A stretch of DNA of 64,000 nt from Aurelia coerulea. Lineage: Eukaryota; Cnidaria; Scyphozoa; Semaeostomeae; Ulmaridae. Location of the stretch: the NCBI GenBank assembly GCA_039566865.1, contig CM076959.1, forward strand, positions 19,576,501 through 19,640,500, written 5' to 3'. This document shows positions 44,031-57,124 of this stretch, piece by piece. The position numbers and the translations under genes were made by a program. Under the pieces are notes generated by a model, which did no database searches, was not told the origin of the DNA, and was given only the letters and a program-made list of their open reading frames with translations. Numbering within the stretch: the stretch's first letter is position 1; each line of letters opens with the position of its first letter.

Positions 44031-44097
44031 ATCCAAATCCTGTGGCATTTTTCAGAAACCTTATAGCTTATCCCATCTTTTTAAGCTTCTTTTTATA

Positions 44098-47000
44098 GTC
44101 CGGTAGCAGAAGGGGGAGGGCGGGTAGTACCACCAAACGAGGTAATTTGTGAGACCAAGTGATTTTGGTCAATTTTGGGGCGTAGAATTCGAATATCGAT
44201 GTTCTTTTTGTGGGGGAGGGGCCGTTTTTGAGATATAGGGGTAAATGCCCCCAAAATTGAAGGAAAATGTGTTATTATTAAGACTCTCGATGTACCCCTT
44301 TAAAAGTTCATTTTTAGCTTTACAACATTGATAATGGCCCCATCTAGCTCATAAAAGGTATTTTCGAGGTTTCGGATCATTCTGGGGTAACCCTGCCCCC
44401 AAATGGGGGCAACAAAGCAAGATGATTCAAAATTCACTAAAGGTACCTTACCATACCAATTCCGGGGTGTAGAACCCGAATTTCGATGTTATTTTGATGG
44501 GAGAGGAAAAGTTTATGAAATATAGGGGCAAATGCCCCCAAATAGGGGTCAAAGGTCAAACTCTTTTGGTAACATTTGGTGCTTGTCATTTCAAATCTTG
44601 TAATGATTCTCATAGAAAGATGTTATTTCAGCAGGAAAAGGGAGCTTTTCAAATATAGCGGCGACTGCCTTAAAAATAGGGTAAAGTTTGTTGTTGTCGA
44701 ACGCCTCACTCAAAGCATAAACATTTTGATCTTCAGCTATGGGAAATGGAATTTGGGATCAGTAAATTCTATTTTCTATAATCTATAATCTATCATCTAT
44801 AATTCTATAATCTATTTTTTCAGGTTGTTACCTTCTTCTAACCCCGAAATGTTACCCCGAATTTGGGGGCAATGAGAGAGATTATCTGTGTCCACTTCAT
44901 GGTCGAAGTGCCTCATCCTATGAATTTCCGACAGTAACATTTGCAACAGAGAGCCTTGTTTGGTCCTACTGTGTTTACGGTTCAAACTTCATACCTACCT
45001 ATGGTTCCTTTCAATCAAGGGAAACATTGGATGGTGCCCTCAGCCATGATCCTATAAAGAGGCTCAGTTGCAACATGTTGAATGGATCGTTAATAGACCA
45101 GTTCAGTAATAAACAAATTCTGTAATTACCGCAAGTTCATGTTACTCTATTTTTTACATTTATGGCCAATTTCCAGTTCCCTTGGACTTCGAATTCGCAT
45201 CCAAATCCACACTTCAAAGACATTAGGACGATGGCTTACCATTAAATCATCCAATGAAATTACGCGAATCTATTCATGATGCTCTCTTGTAAAGGATAAC
45301 AATGGTGGTGTGCCCGTTTGCACTTTTGGCTGCATTATTGTGATTTGCATCTTTCATTGAGACTTTTCCGTTTGGAATCCTTCCTTACATGTCAAATTCG
45401 GATGCAATTGCCTGCCGATCGGTGAGCAAAAGATTCGGATGCAAATCCTAAATCCAAAGGAACTAGCAATGGGCTAACAAATCAGAACTTAAGATATTGT
45501 CACTATTCTCGACCATCTCTTCCATTGCTGGCATTAATCAGCAACTCTGCTATCCTTTCCTGGACTTAGGTGCAGCCTAATGTTTAGATGGGCTTATTTC
45601 ATGGATAGTGCCCAATATGATGGCTTCGTTGCTTTAATAGTGCTTGAATCGCGCCTGAAGTGAAATAACTTTTGCCTGATTAGAGGGGCTATGCAGCACA
45701 CCCCAGCCACCCGACTCTTATGCCAATGCCAATGTATCTGTTCTGAATACACTTCCTCTGTCCAATTTTATCATTATATCTGGTAATCAGCCTGATTGGC
45801 CTGGATAACCTTGCGATCAGGATTTGATGCATTTCACCACATTTTGTAACAAAATTTGCTGTCTGGTATGGTGGAAGGAGAGACAAGTCAATGCCATTTT
45901 CATATTCTTTCAATCTCCTAAATATATTTTTCATCACTTTGTTTGATGAATACTGCTGCTTTCTTTCAAACTTCTACCTAAAAGAAGTGCCAATCCATCC
46001 AGCTCTGGTCAGATATTATATCTTGCTTGACTGTTCCCTAAACAGCGAACAAGAAATGTACCTTTCATATGTATCCACCAAAACTGTTTTCCTTTACGAA
46101 GAATACCGTAAAAGCTCTTGCAAAGAATACACGGGAGGCTGGTGTAATTTTGGAAACCCGAGAGGGGGCTCGTTAGAGAAGGGAGGGTTATGCACCTTGC
46201 CAATGATATAAACAATAGCTTTTTAGTTCCTATGCCCCATATTCTGTGGAGTCAACAGACAATTTCACGAGTCAAATGCTTTTTCGTCGTGGAGGAAAGC
46301 TTCTGTGGCATTTGTTTTTTCGTGATCATGCTCAATTTCTTTCACACGTCAATCGATGTTCCATTCTTGGCCTTTATACAGGACATATCTCATGCCATAA
46401 AAGTGAGCGTCCAATGAGTTAATGACTGGTTTCAAGCCATACATGTTTCATCGGCCTTGAAATTATTTCTTTCCTTCCATTATTTCTAAAAATTTGTTAA
46501 TGTCAGCAGGAATACGAATATCGGGAGTTCATATGCCAAATTTATCTTCGTCACAAGAAATACTGTTCTATAAATGTGTCTGGCGTTCTCATGATACCGT
46601 TGATGTTAGCAGCCATATCCAAAATATAAGATGTTCTTCGCGCTCTTGAGCAGTGAAGTCCCGGCTGCATTTAAGATTTGTCTCCCTGTTTTCCTCCTCC
46701 CGTTTTTCGAACAAAGTGGCAAGTTCATCAATGGTGTGAGGGTAAAATGCAAAATATTTCTACCGGAAGAGATATTGCTGCATAACATCGAAACTCAGAT
46801 TCTAACCCAAGAATAACTGGAAATTGATAAGATCATGTGTTGTTAGTGAAATAGCAATCGACTTCCTTGGTTGCTCCCATTTAGGACAGCATTGCTTCGG
46901 AGAGGAATATGATGACTTTAAACCTAAACAGCGCTATGGACCAGCATTTTAGTACGAATATGATAGTAAGATTTGTGATTTAATTAGGGTGACAAACATC

Positions 47001-47473
47001 AAACTTTACCAAAAGATTTTGACCTTTGACCCCTGTTTGGGGCATTTGCCCCTATATTTCAAAAACAGTTACTCTCCCATCAAAATAACATCGAAATTCG
47101 GGTTCTACACCCCGGAATTGGTATGGTAAGGTACTTTTAGTGAATTTTGAATCATCTTGCTTTGTTGCCCCCATTTGGGGGCAGGGTTACCCCCAGAATG
47201 ATCCGAAACCTCGAAAATACCTTTTATGAGCTAGATGGGGCCATTAACAATGTTCTACAGCTAAAGATGAACTTTTAAAGGGTACATCGAGAGTCTTAAC
47301 AATAACACATTTTCCTTCAATTTTGGGGGCATTTACCCCCATATCTCAAAAACGGCCCCTCCCCCACAAAAAGAACATCGATATTCGAATTCTACGCCCC
47401 AAAATTGACCAAAATCACTTGGTCTCACAAATTACCTCGTTTGGTGGTACTACCCCCCCTTCTGCTACCGGAC
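44098..47473. mobile_element. 3.4-kb element with ~480-base inverted repeats
   Basis: Both ends read GTCCGGTAGCAGAAGGGG and its inverse, each bordered by TA. The arms (about 44098-44580 and 46990-47473) are highly similar over their whole length, including 'cgaatatcgatgttctttt' and 'taaatgcccccaaaattg'. The 2.4-kb interior shows only broken frames; I recognise no transposase. TA borders suggest a mariner/Tc1-like mechanism, but the arms are unusually long. Confidence 0.85.
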
Positions 47474-48214
47474 TACTCAAATTTACAGGCTCGCGCTACG
47501 GTGATATATGTTCTTTTCAGCCATGTGATCGGAATACGACGATATCATTGGCTTATTAGCGGGAAGATTTGCGGGTTTCCCTGTGCCCTATTGAAAGATA
47601 AGACTTGTATTTTGTGGTTTTGTATACCTTATATTTGCTTGTGGTATCGTCTCAGACAGGGTGAGGTGATCACTGTGTCCTTCCAGACAAAACAAACACA
47701 GAAAAGCAACGAGAAAGACGCGGAAGCACACAAATGAACGCTAACTTCCTTGCCTCCGTTCTCTATGCAGTCCTCATGATCGAAGATGGATTTGGGTTCA
47801 CCATGGAGAGGGTAAGTTGCTCCAAAAAAGAGGAAGCTTTGAAAATACAAACGAAGAGCCTCCAGCAGCCCTTTACTACGAGGTAGCTCTAGGCCTATAT
47901 AATGCGGCATGATTCATCATGCTCAAGTTGACGGAAACGCAAGGACACCCTGGGCAAGGACAAGCAACAACGCTGTCCGGATGAGATATTAAATACAGCT
48001 TTCACACGAGCAATACCAATTAGCATTTCAAACTCAACTCGGATCAGTTTTTTGTGTCACTAAAAAGATTAGTAAAAGATTCAGGCCAGGTCGACAACGC
48101 GGAAAACGCGGAAAATCATTTGAAGTTTCTGAATGGCGAGAAATAGTGTTTATTGTGTTAAAATATAGGCAAGAAACCTCTAAAATAAGCCAAATATTCC
48201 ATAAAGAAGACAAA

Positions 48215-48335
48215 CAAGAAATTTCCGCGTTTTCCGCGTTTTCGTTTTTGCTATAGGTGATTTTCGAAAACACGGAAAACGCGGAAATATCTTTATATGA
48301 AATTTTATCAGTAGCTTTTCGCAAATATAGACGAG
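48215..48335. repeat. 'ccgcgttttccgcgtttt' repeat, copy 1
   Basis: This 120-base segment recurs in the same orientation at 49597-49715 ('tttttgctataggtgatttt', 'atatagacgagtaata'). The inverse hairpin partner 'gaaaacgcggaaa' is included in both. Confidence 0.8.
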
Positions 48336-48340
48336 TAATA

Positions 48341-49417
48341 CACTTACCTCACATAAGTATTGCACCACCTAGCACAAAATGGCGCCCAAAAGCGTCTCTC
48401 AGCCCAACCAACAAAATTTGCATAACAAAAGCATCAGCATTGAAGGGTTTCTCTACCGGGTGTTTTGGTGGGAAAATAATTGTTAATTCTTTTACTTTTC
48501 ATTCATAAATAAAATGAAACGTTAGTTTGTTGGTTTCTTTGATAAATTAGCAAAAACCTCCGGACAACACTGCATAAGATTTTGGCAGTACAGCTGGAGG
48601 AGTAGGCCAAAACAAAATGAGAAACGGATAGATATCTGGGGGCAAAGAAAACAAAATTTAGTGTTTTCAAATTAGGATTCTGCAAACTTTATCCTCATGA
48701 TAAAATGTTTCCACTTTGAATGTGATAAAAGAAGAAATTTCAAATAAATAACAAGGCCGTCATTCAATGTAGCTGAACTTGAATTTCTCTAAGAAGGAGT
48801 CACGTTAAAAAAACATGCTCCAGTCACTTGTTAAATTTCAAAATTATCTTCAAACTAAATTAAACCATAGCGATTTCGTTAAGCACATCAAAATCCATAT
48901 ATTTAAGTGTCAACCACCTGCCTAAAGTCTTCCAGGAAGCAAAATTAATGTTAATGTGATAAAAGTGATATCAAGGATATTCTTACCTTGGAATGGTTTC
49001 TTTCCGTTTTCCCTTTGTGTTTATCCTTCTTGCCTTCCTCACGGAAAACTTTTGTCATAGCGATAAAGTTTGTAGAATCCTAATTTGAAAACACTAAAAT
49101 GTTGTTCTCTGTGCCCCCAGATATTTATCCATTTCTCATTTTGTTTTGGCCTACTCCTGCAGCTACGCTCCCAAAACCTTGTGCAGTGTTGTCCGGAGGT
49201 TTTTGCTAATTTATCAAAGAGACCAACAAACTAATGTTTCATTTTACTTATGAATGAAAAGCAAACGAATTAACAATTATTTTCCGGCCAAAACACCCGG
49301 TAGAGAAACCCTTAAATGCTGATGCTTTTGTTATGTAAATTTTGTTGATTGAGCTAAAAGACATTTTTGGGCGCCATTTTGGGTAAGGTGGTGCAATACT
49401 TATGCGAGGTAAGTGTA
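48341..49417. mobile_element. 1.1-kb element with ~380-base inverted repeats
   Basis: The left arm 'cacttacctc(a/g)cataagtatt' and the inverse at the right continue through 'aaaatggcgcccaaaa', 'accgggtgttttgg' and 'gcaaaaacctccggacaaca'. No coding frame. It lies between the two copies of the 'ccgcgtttt' repeat. Confidence 0.8.
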
Positions 49418-49719
49418 CAACTTTTGGATCATAAGATTTAAAAATTAATGGGCCTAAGTGGCCTATCAGGAATTCGAGGGGCAGTTTGTTTATAATTTCT
49501 CGACCGTATCCGTTTATGATGCTATGGGCGGATACAGCATGTTATGTCGCCATAATGAAGCAACGAAATTAACTTAGAGCCTCCTCCTTTGTAGAATAAA
49601 ATTTTTTCCGCGTTTTCCGCGTTTTCGTTTTTGCTATAGGTGATTTTCGAAAACGCGGAAATTTCTTTATATCAACTTTTATCAGTAGCTTTGCGCAAAT
49701 ATAGACGAGTAATACGTTA

Positions 49720-51415
49720 AGCTTTCTCTTGTAATGAATTCTTTATCAAAATAGACTTCGTAGATCCGAATCCACCTCCCAGTCAAGCAAGCAACAAGCC
49801 ACCGCCCCACAGGACCAACCCCCAGAAGCCAGCCGAACCCCTGACACACACTGCCCCACCCACCAAGGGCAGCAAAGGCATGCCCCTCCACACAATTCCC
49901 ACAATCGAAAGACTCATCTTCCAACTGCAATGACCTGTCCCGTACCTATAGTCATCCTGGGGGGGGGGGTACATGACTTGAGGATGGATGGGGGTCTGCC
50001 GCCCGGTTTTCAGAAAGCTACCCTCTTCTAATTACCCAAACTTGCATTTGATACCCACTTTTATGATGAATTTTGGCGGAAAACTGCCCATTTAAACCAT
50101 TTTTTGCGAATCTCAGCAAAACCCCACCCTTGTTTATGGAAAATCTGCCGAAAAAGGACCCTTGTTTAGAGAATTTTGGGCCCAAAAACCCACCCATATG
50201 GGCAGCACATACCCGTACCTTAAATATGTTATGTACCGACCCCCCTGGGATAGTCGTATACTCCGATGGAATAATCCATTTATGTACTTTGATTCAATCT
50301 CAATAAACAATATGCCTCCAGATAATGCATGTTACATCAAAATCTCTGTAACAATCTCTCATTATAACAAATGATGTACAAGCTCCAAAATGTCTCTTTT
50401 AGGTACTCCCAAAATCCAGAGTACCTTCCCCCAAAACCGATGCAATCAAAAACTTTCTTCCTCTTTCCTTCCTCACACACCCTTTATACAAAAAAACATC
50501 AGCCAACAAGAACAAGTTTGCACCATAACGTAAAGTCAGGGCTCAGAGTTTTCTTCTTTTCAATGTTCTGTCTATTCCTTTTGGTCCTCCGAAGAGGCGA
50601 TATCTTCGTGAGTTCTATCATCTATGTCTTTGTGCATATGTTTCACCATTAGGTTGTTGAGGTGGTTGTTTGCTGTTGTTGACCTTAGATAGGTCTTGAC
50701 TCGCTTCAGTGCCAAAGGCCTGTCACTGATGTCTGATGATCAGTTTTCTATGTTATTATGAAGAATAAAAAATTCAACTTTGGAAATCGATTGAGGGGGA
50801 GGGGCCAGGCCTGACCGAACCCAATAGCTGCTACAAGTATGATTCCAAGCCAAGCTGTCCTCCATTGTCAACTCCTTCATGTTATTCACAAACAGGCTTA
50901 TTTATTCATTATCTCCATTGGCTTGTGTTTCTACATATGGCTTTCCTTGCCGTTCTTATCTTGGAATAATAGTCAAATCATGGCTGGCTATCTTTTTGTT
51001 TACGACCCATCTTCCTCATGTCAAAAATTGTCTGATGTTTGATGTCATAATTTTGGTGGCAGAATGAACAAGGTGAATAAAGCCACAAATAAAATCAAAA
51101 TAATATTTCTAGCTCCTTGGTGCTCTATTGGGAGTTTGCCCAAGATTTCCCAAACTGAATTCTCTATCCAAAATACTTTGCCCATTTCTGTTGCCCAGCA
51201 AATGTTCACTGGACAATGTTCAGTCTTTTTGCAACAACCAAAATGTTCTTGTTGCTCAGACACTACAGTAAACAAGGTTAGCAATGTCCAGTGAATGTTC
51301 AGTGCAAAATTCCAGTGTTGTTTTGCCATCTATCTATCAATCGCAGGCCCCATGATGAGTAGTCCAACCACAGCATAAACGAGTGAACATTAGTCCTGTG
51401 GCCAGCAGACACCAC
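49720..51415. other. No gene recognised
   Basis: Contains a G-run with 'gtacatgacttg' at 49961, possibly an end of the CCCGGG family, then unique-looking sequence. No conserved frame or splice-flanked exon was recognised. Confidence 0.5.
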
Positions 51416-51416
51416 T

Positions 51417-52770
51417 CAGTTCAGTTCAGTTCAGTTTCATCATTTTAAAATTCCACCAACATACAATATTGAAATAATTAATACATTAAACACAAAAGAA
51501 AACTATTAGATCTAAATTTAACTTAACTAACATACAACAACAATACTAATCAATTTAATACAAATAAGGAGAATTGTATGCAAGGGAATTTCTTGAGGAG
51601 GAGCTCTGTCAGTAGCTAGGCTAATCGAGGAGAGAGCACCCCCTGGTTTAAAAATGACTAATGAAATTTAAAAACCGTTTTAATTGTTGGTTACTTTTAG
51701 TATCATTCAAAGAGATACAATGCAAGTGTATGACAGCTATGATTGGTAGTTATTCTCAAAAAAGTAGGCTTTGAATTTACGACGAAAGCTTAAAGCAGAC
51801 GGTGAACATTTAAGATCAACAGGAATGCTATTCCAGCACTTTGCTCCAAAGTATCGCACAGACCTGAGACCATATTGAAGGGTATTTTTCTGAGTTACAA
51901 AAATGTCAGTCTTGGAAGCTTGCCGAGTACCATATTGATGAACAGATTCAACCAATGCAAAGAAAGAATGAAAATAAGGAGGAGCAGTCTTGTTAACACA
52001 ATCATACACAAAACCAAGCAATTTTAACTGAAAGAGATCATGCAGCTTTAAAATCTTTAAGTCAGAGAAGATTGATGTAGAAGGAGAAGTATAATGTTCA
52101 AAAGAGATTGCCCTTAGAATGCGTTTCTGTAATAAAATAGAAATACTGGCTTGATATAAGTCTCATAGGTGAGGCCCCAAACTAAAATTCCATATTGCAG
52201 GAAAGGTGAAAACAGAGAGTTGTAGCGGCATACCAAAACACTGATCGGTAAGAAGTGTCTTACTTTGAAAAACATCCCACAAGTTCTAGCCAGCTTTTTA
52301 GATAATTCTGTAAGGTGATATTTCCATGAAAGATTTTCATCCAAAAGAACACCAAGAAATTTGACATAACATGTCTGTTTGATAGGAAGGTTTCCAATCT
52401 TTATACTGACGGTTTCCGTTAACCACATTTTGAAGATGATGAAGACTTTCAGCTTCATAATCCAGGGCATGGTTAATGGAGTGGCTGGCACGAAAACCGA
52501 ATTGTAAAGTATATAAGATTTTATGCTTTTCTAGGAATTTATAGAGACGTTCATATATGACTTTTTCAGCAATTTTGCTAAAGACAGAGAGAAGAGAAAT
52601 AGGTCTATAATTTGAAGATGTTAGTGGACAACCTTTTTTAAAAAGTGGAATTACTTTGGCCAACTTCATCTTGTCAGGGAATACCCCAAACTGAAATGAC
52701 TCATTTATAATTAGAGATAAAGGAGAAGAGATCAATGGAGAGAGAAGTTTTAAGATTTTCATGGGAATGC
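51417..52770 (-). mobile_element. LINE copy, left arm of a head-to-head pair
   Basis: The minus strand encodes GPNSIPMKILKLLSP, KLAKVIPLFKKGCPLTSSNY, RPISLLSVFSKIAEKVIYER and FGFRASHSINHAL, then jumps to thumb sequence (SWKYHLTELSKKLARTCGMF) and ends FENNYQS. The segment holding the catalytic FADD and GVPQG motifs is deleted. A (TCAGT)n tail marks its 3' end at 51415-51436. Confidence 0.92.
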
Positions 52771-52779
52771 TGTTAGGTC

Positions 52780-52952
52780 CATAAGCGTACGGGAAGAAAA
52801 AATCTAGGGGGGCGGCCCGACACAAAGTCCATTGTTTACCAACATTTTTGCCCAACTGAGGGCAGATTTTTGCCCGATTGGGGCTGATTTTCGACGATTT
52901 TTCCAACATTGGGGGGCTGCCGCCCCCCGGCCCCCCGCCCCGTACGCTTATG
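52780..52952. mobile_element. Small hAT-like MITE between the two LINE arms
   Basis: CATAAGCGTACGGG and its perfect inverse, flanked by GTTAGGTC on both sides (52772-52779 and 52953-52960). The interior has G/C runs. Confidence 0.9.
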
Positions 52953-52960
52953 GTTAGGTC

Positions 52961-54560
52961 CAAGTTGAAGTTGGCCAAAGTAATTCCTCTTTTCAAGAAA
53001 GCTTGTCCACTAACTGCATCCAATTATAGACCAATTTCTCTTCTCTCTGTTTTTAGCAAAATCGCAGAAAAAGTGATGTATGAACGTCTCTACAAATTTC
53101 TTGTCAAACATGAAATTCTATATGCTTTGCAATTTGGATTCCGTGCAAGCCATTCAATTAACCATGCTCTGGTTAGTCTAACAGAAGCCATCAAGAACTC
53201 ATTGGATAATAGAAAATTTGGCTGTGGAATTTTCATTGATTTGCAAAAGGCATTTGATACAGTGAATCATGATATTCTGTTGACAAAGCTTGAACATTAT
53301 GGAATCAGGGGAATTTCTCTAGACTGGTTCACATCCTATCTCTCAGAAAGGAAACAATATGTCTCCGTAAATGGATCTAACTCTAGCCATCTCAATGTTA
53401 CCTGTGGGGTCCCACAGGGCTCTGTTCTTGGCCCTCTTCTCTTCCTAATTTACATCAATGATTTACCACTATCATCCTCAAAACTAACATTCTATTTATT
53501 TGCTGATGATACTAACATTTACTATGAAGCTGAAAATCTCAATCAGCTGCAAAAAGTGATTAACAAAGAACTAAAAAAAGTAAAGATGTGGCTTGATGTG
53601 AACAAATTGTCACTGAATATTGATAAAACTAATTTCATTATCTTTAAGTCCCCTCAACATTCCTCAACTGAAACCGTTAGCATCAAAATTGGTAGCCTCC
53701 CTGTCAAAAAAACCTCTTATGTCAAATTTCTAGGCGTTCTTTTGGATGAGAGTCTTTCCTGGAAATATCACTTGACTGAGCTTTCAAAAAAACTTGCTAG
53801 AACCTGTGGTATGTTCTTCAAAGTGAGACACTTTTTACCCATTAACGTTTTGATTTGCCTCTATAATTCTTTATTTTCACCTTTCCTTCAGTACGGTATT
53901 TTAGTTTGGGGTCTTACCTATGAAACTTATATCAACCCTGTTTTTCTCTTACAGAAAAGGGTTGTAAGAGCAATTTCTTTTGAACATTTTACTTCACCCT
54001 CTTCGCCTATTTTCTTAGACTTAAAGATCTTAAAGCTGCATGATCTCTTTCAGCTAAAATTGCTTAGTTTTGTCTATGATAGTATCAATAAGATCTCTCC
54101 TGCTTGTTTTCATTCTTTCTTTCCATTAGTTGAATCTGTTCATCAACATGGTACACGGCAAGTCACCAAAAATTGTATTTTTGTTTGTCAGAAAAATACC
54201 CTGCAATATGGTCTCAGGTCAGTGCGTTACCATGGAGCAAAGTGCTGGAACAACATTTCTGTAGAGATAAAAAGTTCACCATCTGCTTATAGCTTTCGTA
54301 GAAAACTCAAAGCTTTTTTCTTTGAAAACAATTACCAACCATAGAAATATCAATATTTTTGCAAATTTTTATACAATATGAAAGAATTAATAATTTTCAA
54401 TAATTATCTTTGAAACAGGGGGTGCTCTCTCCTCGATTAGCCTAGCTACTGAGGGAGCTCCTCCTTAAGAAATTCCCCCACTTACAATTCTTCTTGTTGT
54501 TAATTTGATTTAGAATCTATTGTATATTTCTCAAATGTAATTTTCTTCATATTTTTTAAC
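52961..54560 (+). mobile_element. LINE copy, right arm, reverse transcriptase intact
   Basis: One frame runs from about 52966 to 54344. It reads KLAKVIPLFKKACPL, NYRPISLLSVFSKIAEK, FIDLQKAFDTVNHDIL, CGVPQGSVLGPLLFLIYIND, FYLFADDTNIYYEAE (catalytic Asp pair) and a full thumb region, ending FENNYQP. The endonuclease is missing by 5' truncation. The 3' untranslated region shares 'ggtgctctctcctcgattag' with the opposite arm. It is the best-preserved reverse transcriptase of its family here. Confidence 0.95.
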
Positions 54561-54589
54561 CATTGTTGTGTTTAGTTCAATCTGTTATA

Positions 54590-55090
54590 TTAATTCCATG
54601 GTTTATTCCTGAATTTAATATCTCTCTTTGTGAGTTTCTTCAAAGGAGCATGGGTTTTGACTAATTCATCAAGGCTGGATAGGAGTCTGTTGAACTTTGC
54701 ATTAACATCCAAAGCACTGTCATTTAAGAATGAAAGGTCAAGGCTTGCAAAATCATTGAGGACTTTTTCCTCACTGAGGTTGGAAAAATCATGGTGGAAA
54801 TATGATAAGCTCTTATAAGGGATACCTGCATGCCTGACAATTAGAAACTGAGGGAAGTGATCTGTTATTTGCGTCATAATGTTACCACTTAAGGTTTCAT
54901 TTGCTTTGAAAAGAGGAAATTAACATAATTTGTGATAGGAGTGTCAGAGTTATACTTCAGAAGGTTGATATTAAAATCTCCAAGGATAAAAACTTGTTTA
55001 TTAAATACTGCTGGATTGGACAGGGTTTCTTTGGTAGAATGCGAATAGGGCGAATAGTAGGCACATAATGCAAACCACAAGGCTGTATAG
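54590..55090 (-). mobile_element. LINE endonuclease C-terminus and linker
   Basis: The minus strand reads CAYYSPYSHSTKETL and QVFILGDFNINLLKYNSDTP, then KTHAPLKKLTKRDIKFRNKP. These are the last endonuclease motif (GDFN) and the linker before the reverse transcriptase. Orientation matches the left arm at 51417-52770, so it may be the 5' part of that copy, split by the right-arm insertion. Confidence 0.85.
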
Positions 55091-55351
55091 CATTACTGCC
55101 CGCAAATGTTTTTATGGGCGTTAATGTTATTTACAGCCCTAACATGGTTCTAAAGGAAACATTTTTGCAAAGAAAGAAAAGTTGTGATTCAAATTGGGGC
55201 CTTCGACAGCAACTGGAAATAACATTAGTCAATGAGTGCGGCGTTTTGGGCATACAACTATTCTAAAAATTGGATGATTCTGCGCCTGAATATTAATAGA
55301 AACATTATTCTTTAAAAATGAGAGAAATGCTCCATGTCAGCTGCAATAGAC

Positions 55352-55495
55352 GATTGCGCTAAAGATGGCGGCGAGGAATTTTTACCAAGATGCACTGCGT
55401 TCTTTAATCGAATTCCTATAGAATCGTTAAAGAATCTTAATTAGAACGCAATGAATCTTTGTAAAAAATTCCTCGCCGCCATCTTTAGCGCAATC
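55352..55495. mobile_element. Palindromic mini-element
   Basis: Perfect arms GATTGCGCTAAAGATGGCGG and onward (34 bases) enclose a further inner inverted repeat ('tgcgttctttaatcg'). The whole 144 bases can fold as one hairpin. Confidence 0.85.
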
Positions 55496-56355
55496 CTCAA
55501 TTGTTATGGGTATGTTGAATTCAGCAATCACTTTCTGTAAATTTTATATTGACAGGAATCAAAGGATAGACAGAAAAGAGCAACTGTGCCATTATTCAAT
55601 GATCCACTCTATCCCCAACAGTTCTACCTGGTTTGTACATATCTTTTTATTTTATTGTCTACAACTTTTCATACATAAAAAACCAGTACCTTAATTTGAC
55701 ATTTGGAAATAAAAAGAGAAGAAATACCACAGAGGAAAGGGTGATCAAGGGAAATGAAAAAAGGAAATAATGCTGTACCAGCATCTTATTAAAGGCAGAG
55801 GGCAAAAGATTGGCAAAAGGAGTGTTGGTGATGGAAAAAGATGATGAATTCTCAAAGGAAGATTTTGGTATAATGTGAAATTATTGACATGATTGACAAA
55901 CATTAAATAGAACATAAAAGCACAGATATTATGGAAATGAAAAATTCAAAGTGGAAACAGGTGATAAAGGGTTTAATCCAGACAAGTATACGTAGAGATG
56001 AAGAATTTGGAAAAGAAATGGAATTAAACAAAACTAACGTTTTTAAGAGGCAAGAAAGTAAATGATGAGAATACTTGAGAAAGTGCACCAGAGAGCAAAA
56101 ACGACATATACCAGGTGTATTAGAAAAAGCGGGCCACTTTAAAATTGCCTCTGCGGGTTGCAATTTGAACCTTGCAAACTTATGGCATCGATTTTCGTAG
56201 TCCATAAGCTTTAACTTAACTTTAGATATATTCCCCTTACCTATAATTACCAACGAAAAATATGTTTCTGATCCCATTTTCTGATGCGTCTCAATTCTTG
56301 AGAATTCCCAGAAAATAAAATTTTTTGTTGGTTTTTGTTTGAGTCTTAAAAACTA

Positions 56356-57124
56356 CTGGGTGTCCCAAAAAAACTGTGCCTCGTTTGCCTAAAGATTGCA
56401 GCAAAGGGCCAAAGATTCTCGTCAATCTTTTATATGATGTTGCTCTTCAGATGTTCAAATAACGTTTGCTGCCATCCCCGTAAAAATCCGTTGAAAAATG
56501 ATGGAGTTATGTCCTTCAGAAGACCAAATTTGCCTGATGACTGAAACCAGCGGTCGGCCATTTTGTCTTACTATTTTGCGGTGATAAGTAGCTTCACGTG
56601 AGGTACGAAAACGTGTTATTTCATTGTTTTTCGAAGAATTTTTACGTTTAGGGGTATGCTTTTTGCCGATTTTTTCTAAAGCCGGCTATCATTTGGAGGG
56701 AAAATTTCTAAAGCCGGGTGAAAAATTTTTTTCTTGGAGTGCACCCCCCCCGTACAATTGAAAGTCAAGTACCCCCCCCCCCCCCCCCCCCCCCCCGGGT
56801 CAGAAATAGTGGAACTCTCTGAGGAATATCGGAATTTTCACAAGAGCTATAACATTGGAGGCTGCTGTTTCATTTTCCATTCATGAAGCTATTTATCGCT
56901 GCAAAATAGTAAGACAAAATGGCCGACCGCTCGTTTTAGTCATCAGGCAAATTTGGTCTTATGAAGGTGATAGCTCCATCAGTTTTCAACAGATTTTTAC
57001 GGAGATGGCAGCAAATTTTATTTGAAAATCTGAAGGGCAACATCATATAGAATTTCGGCGAGAATCTTTTGCCGTTTTGTCACAATCTTCAGGCAAACGG
57101 GGCACAATTTTTTTGGGACACCCT
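56356..57124. mobile_element. Mariner-like MITE with nested CCCGGG element
   Basis: The ends CTGGGTGTCCCAAAAAAACT and inverse follow a TA on the left. Arms are about 245 bases long, including 'atggccgaccgc' blocks. A truncated copy of the 40900 element with a long C-run occupies 56640-56799. Confidence 0.85.

Noticed and set aside
46260..46330. Minus-strand 'DEKAFDS', like a reverse transcriptase motif, inside the 3.4-kb element
   Set aside because: No other reverse transcriptase motif is colinear and a stop follows at once; a chance match is likely.
49720..49930. 82-codon Gly/Trp-rich frame on the minus strand
   Set aside because: Composition reflects a locally GC-rich stretch; no homology signature, signal or splice support.
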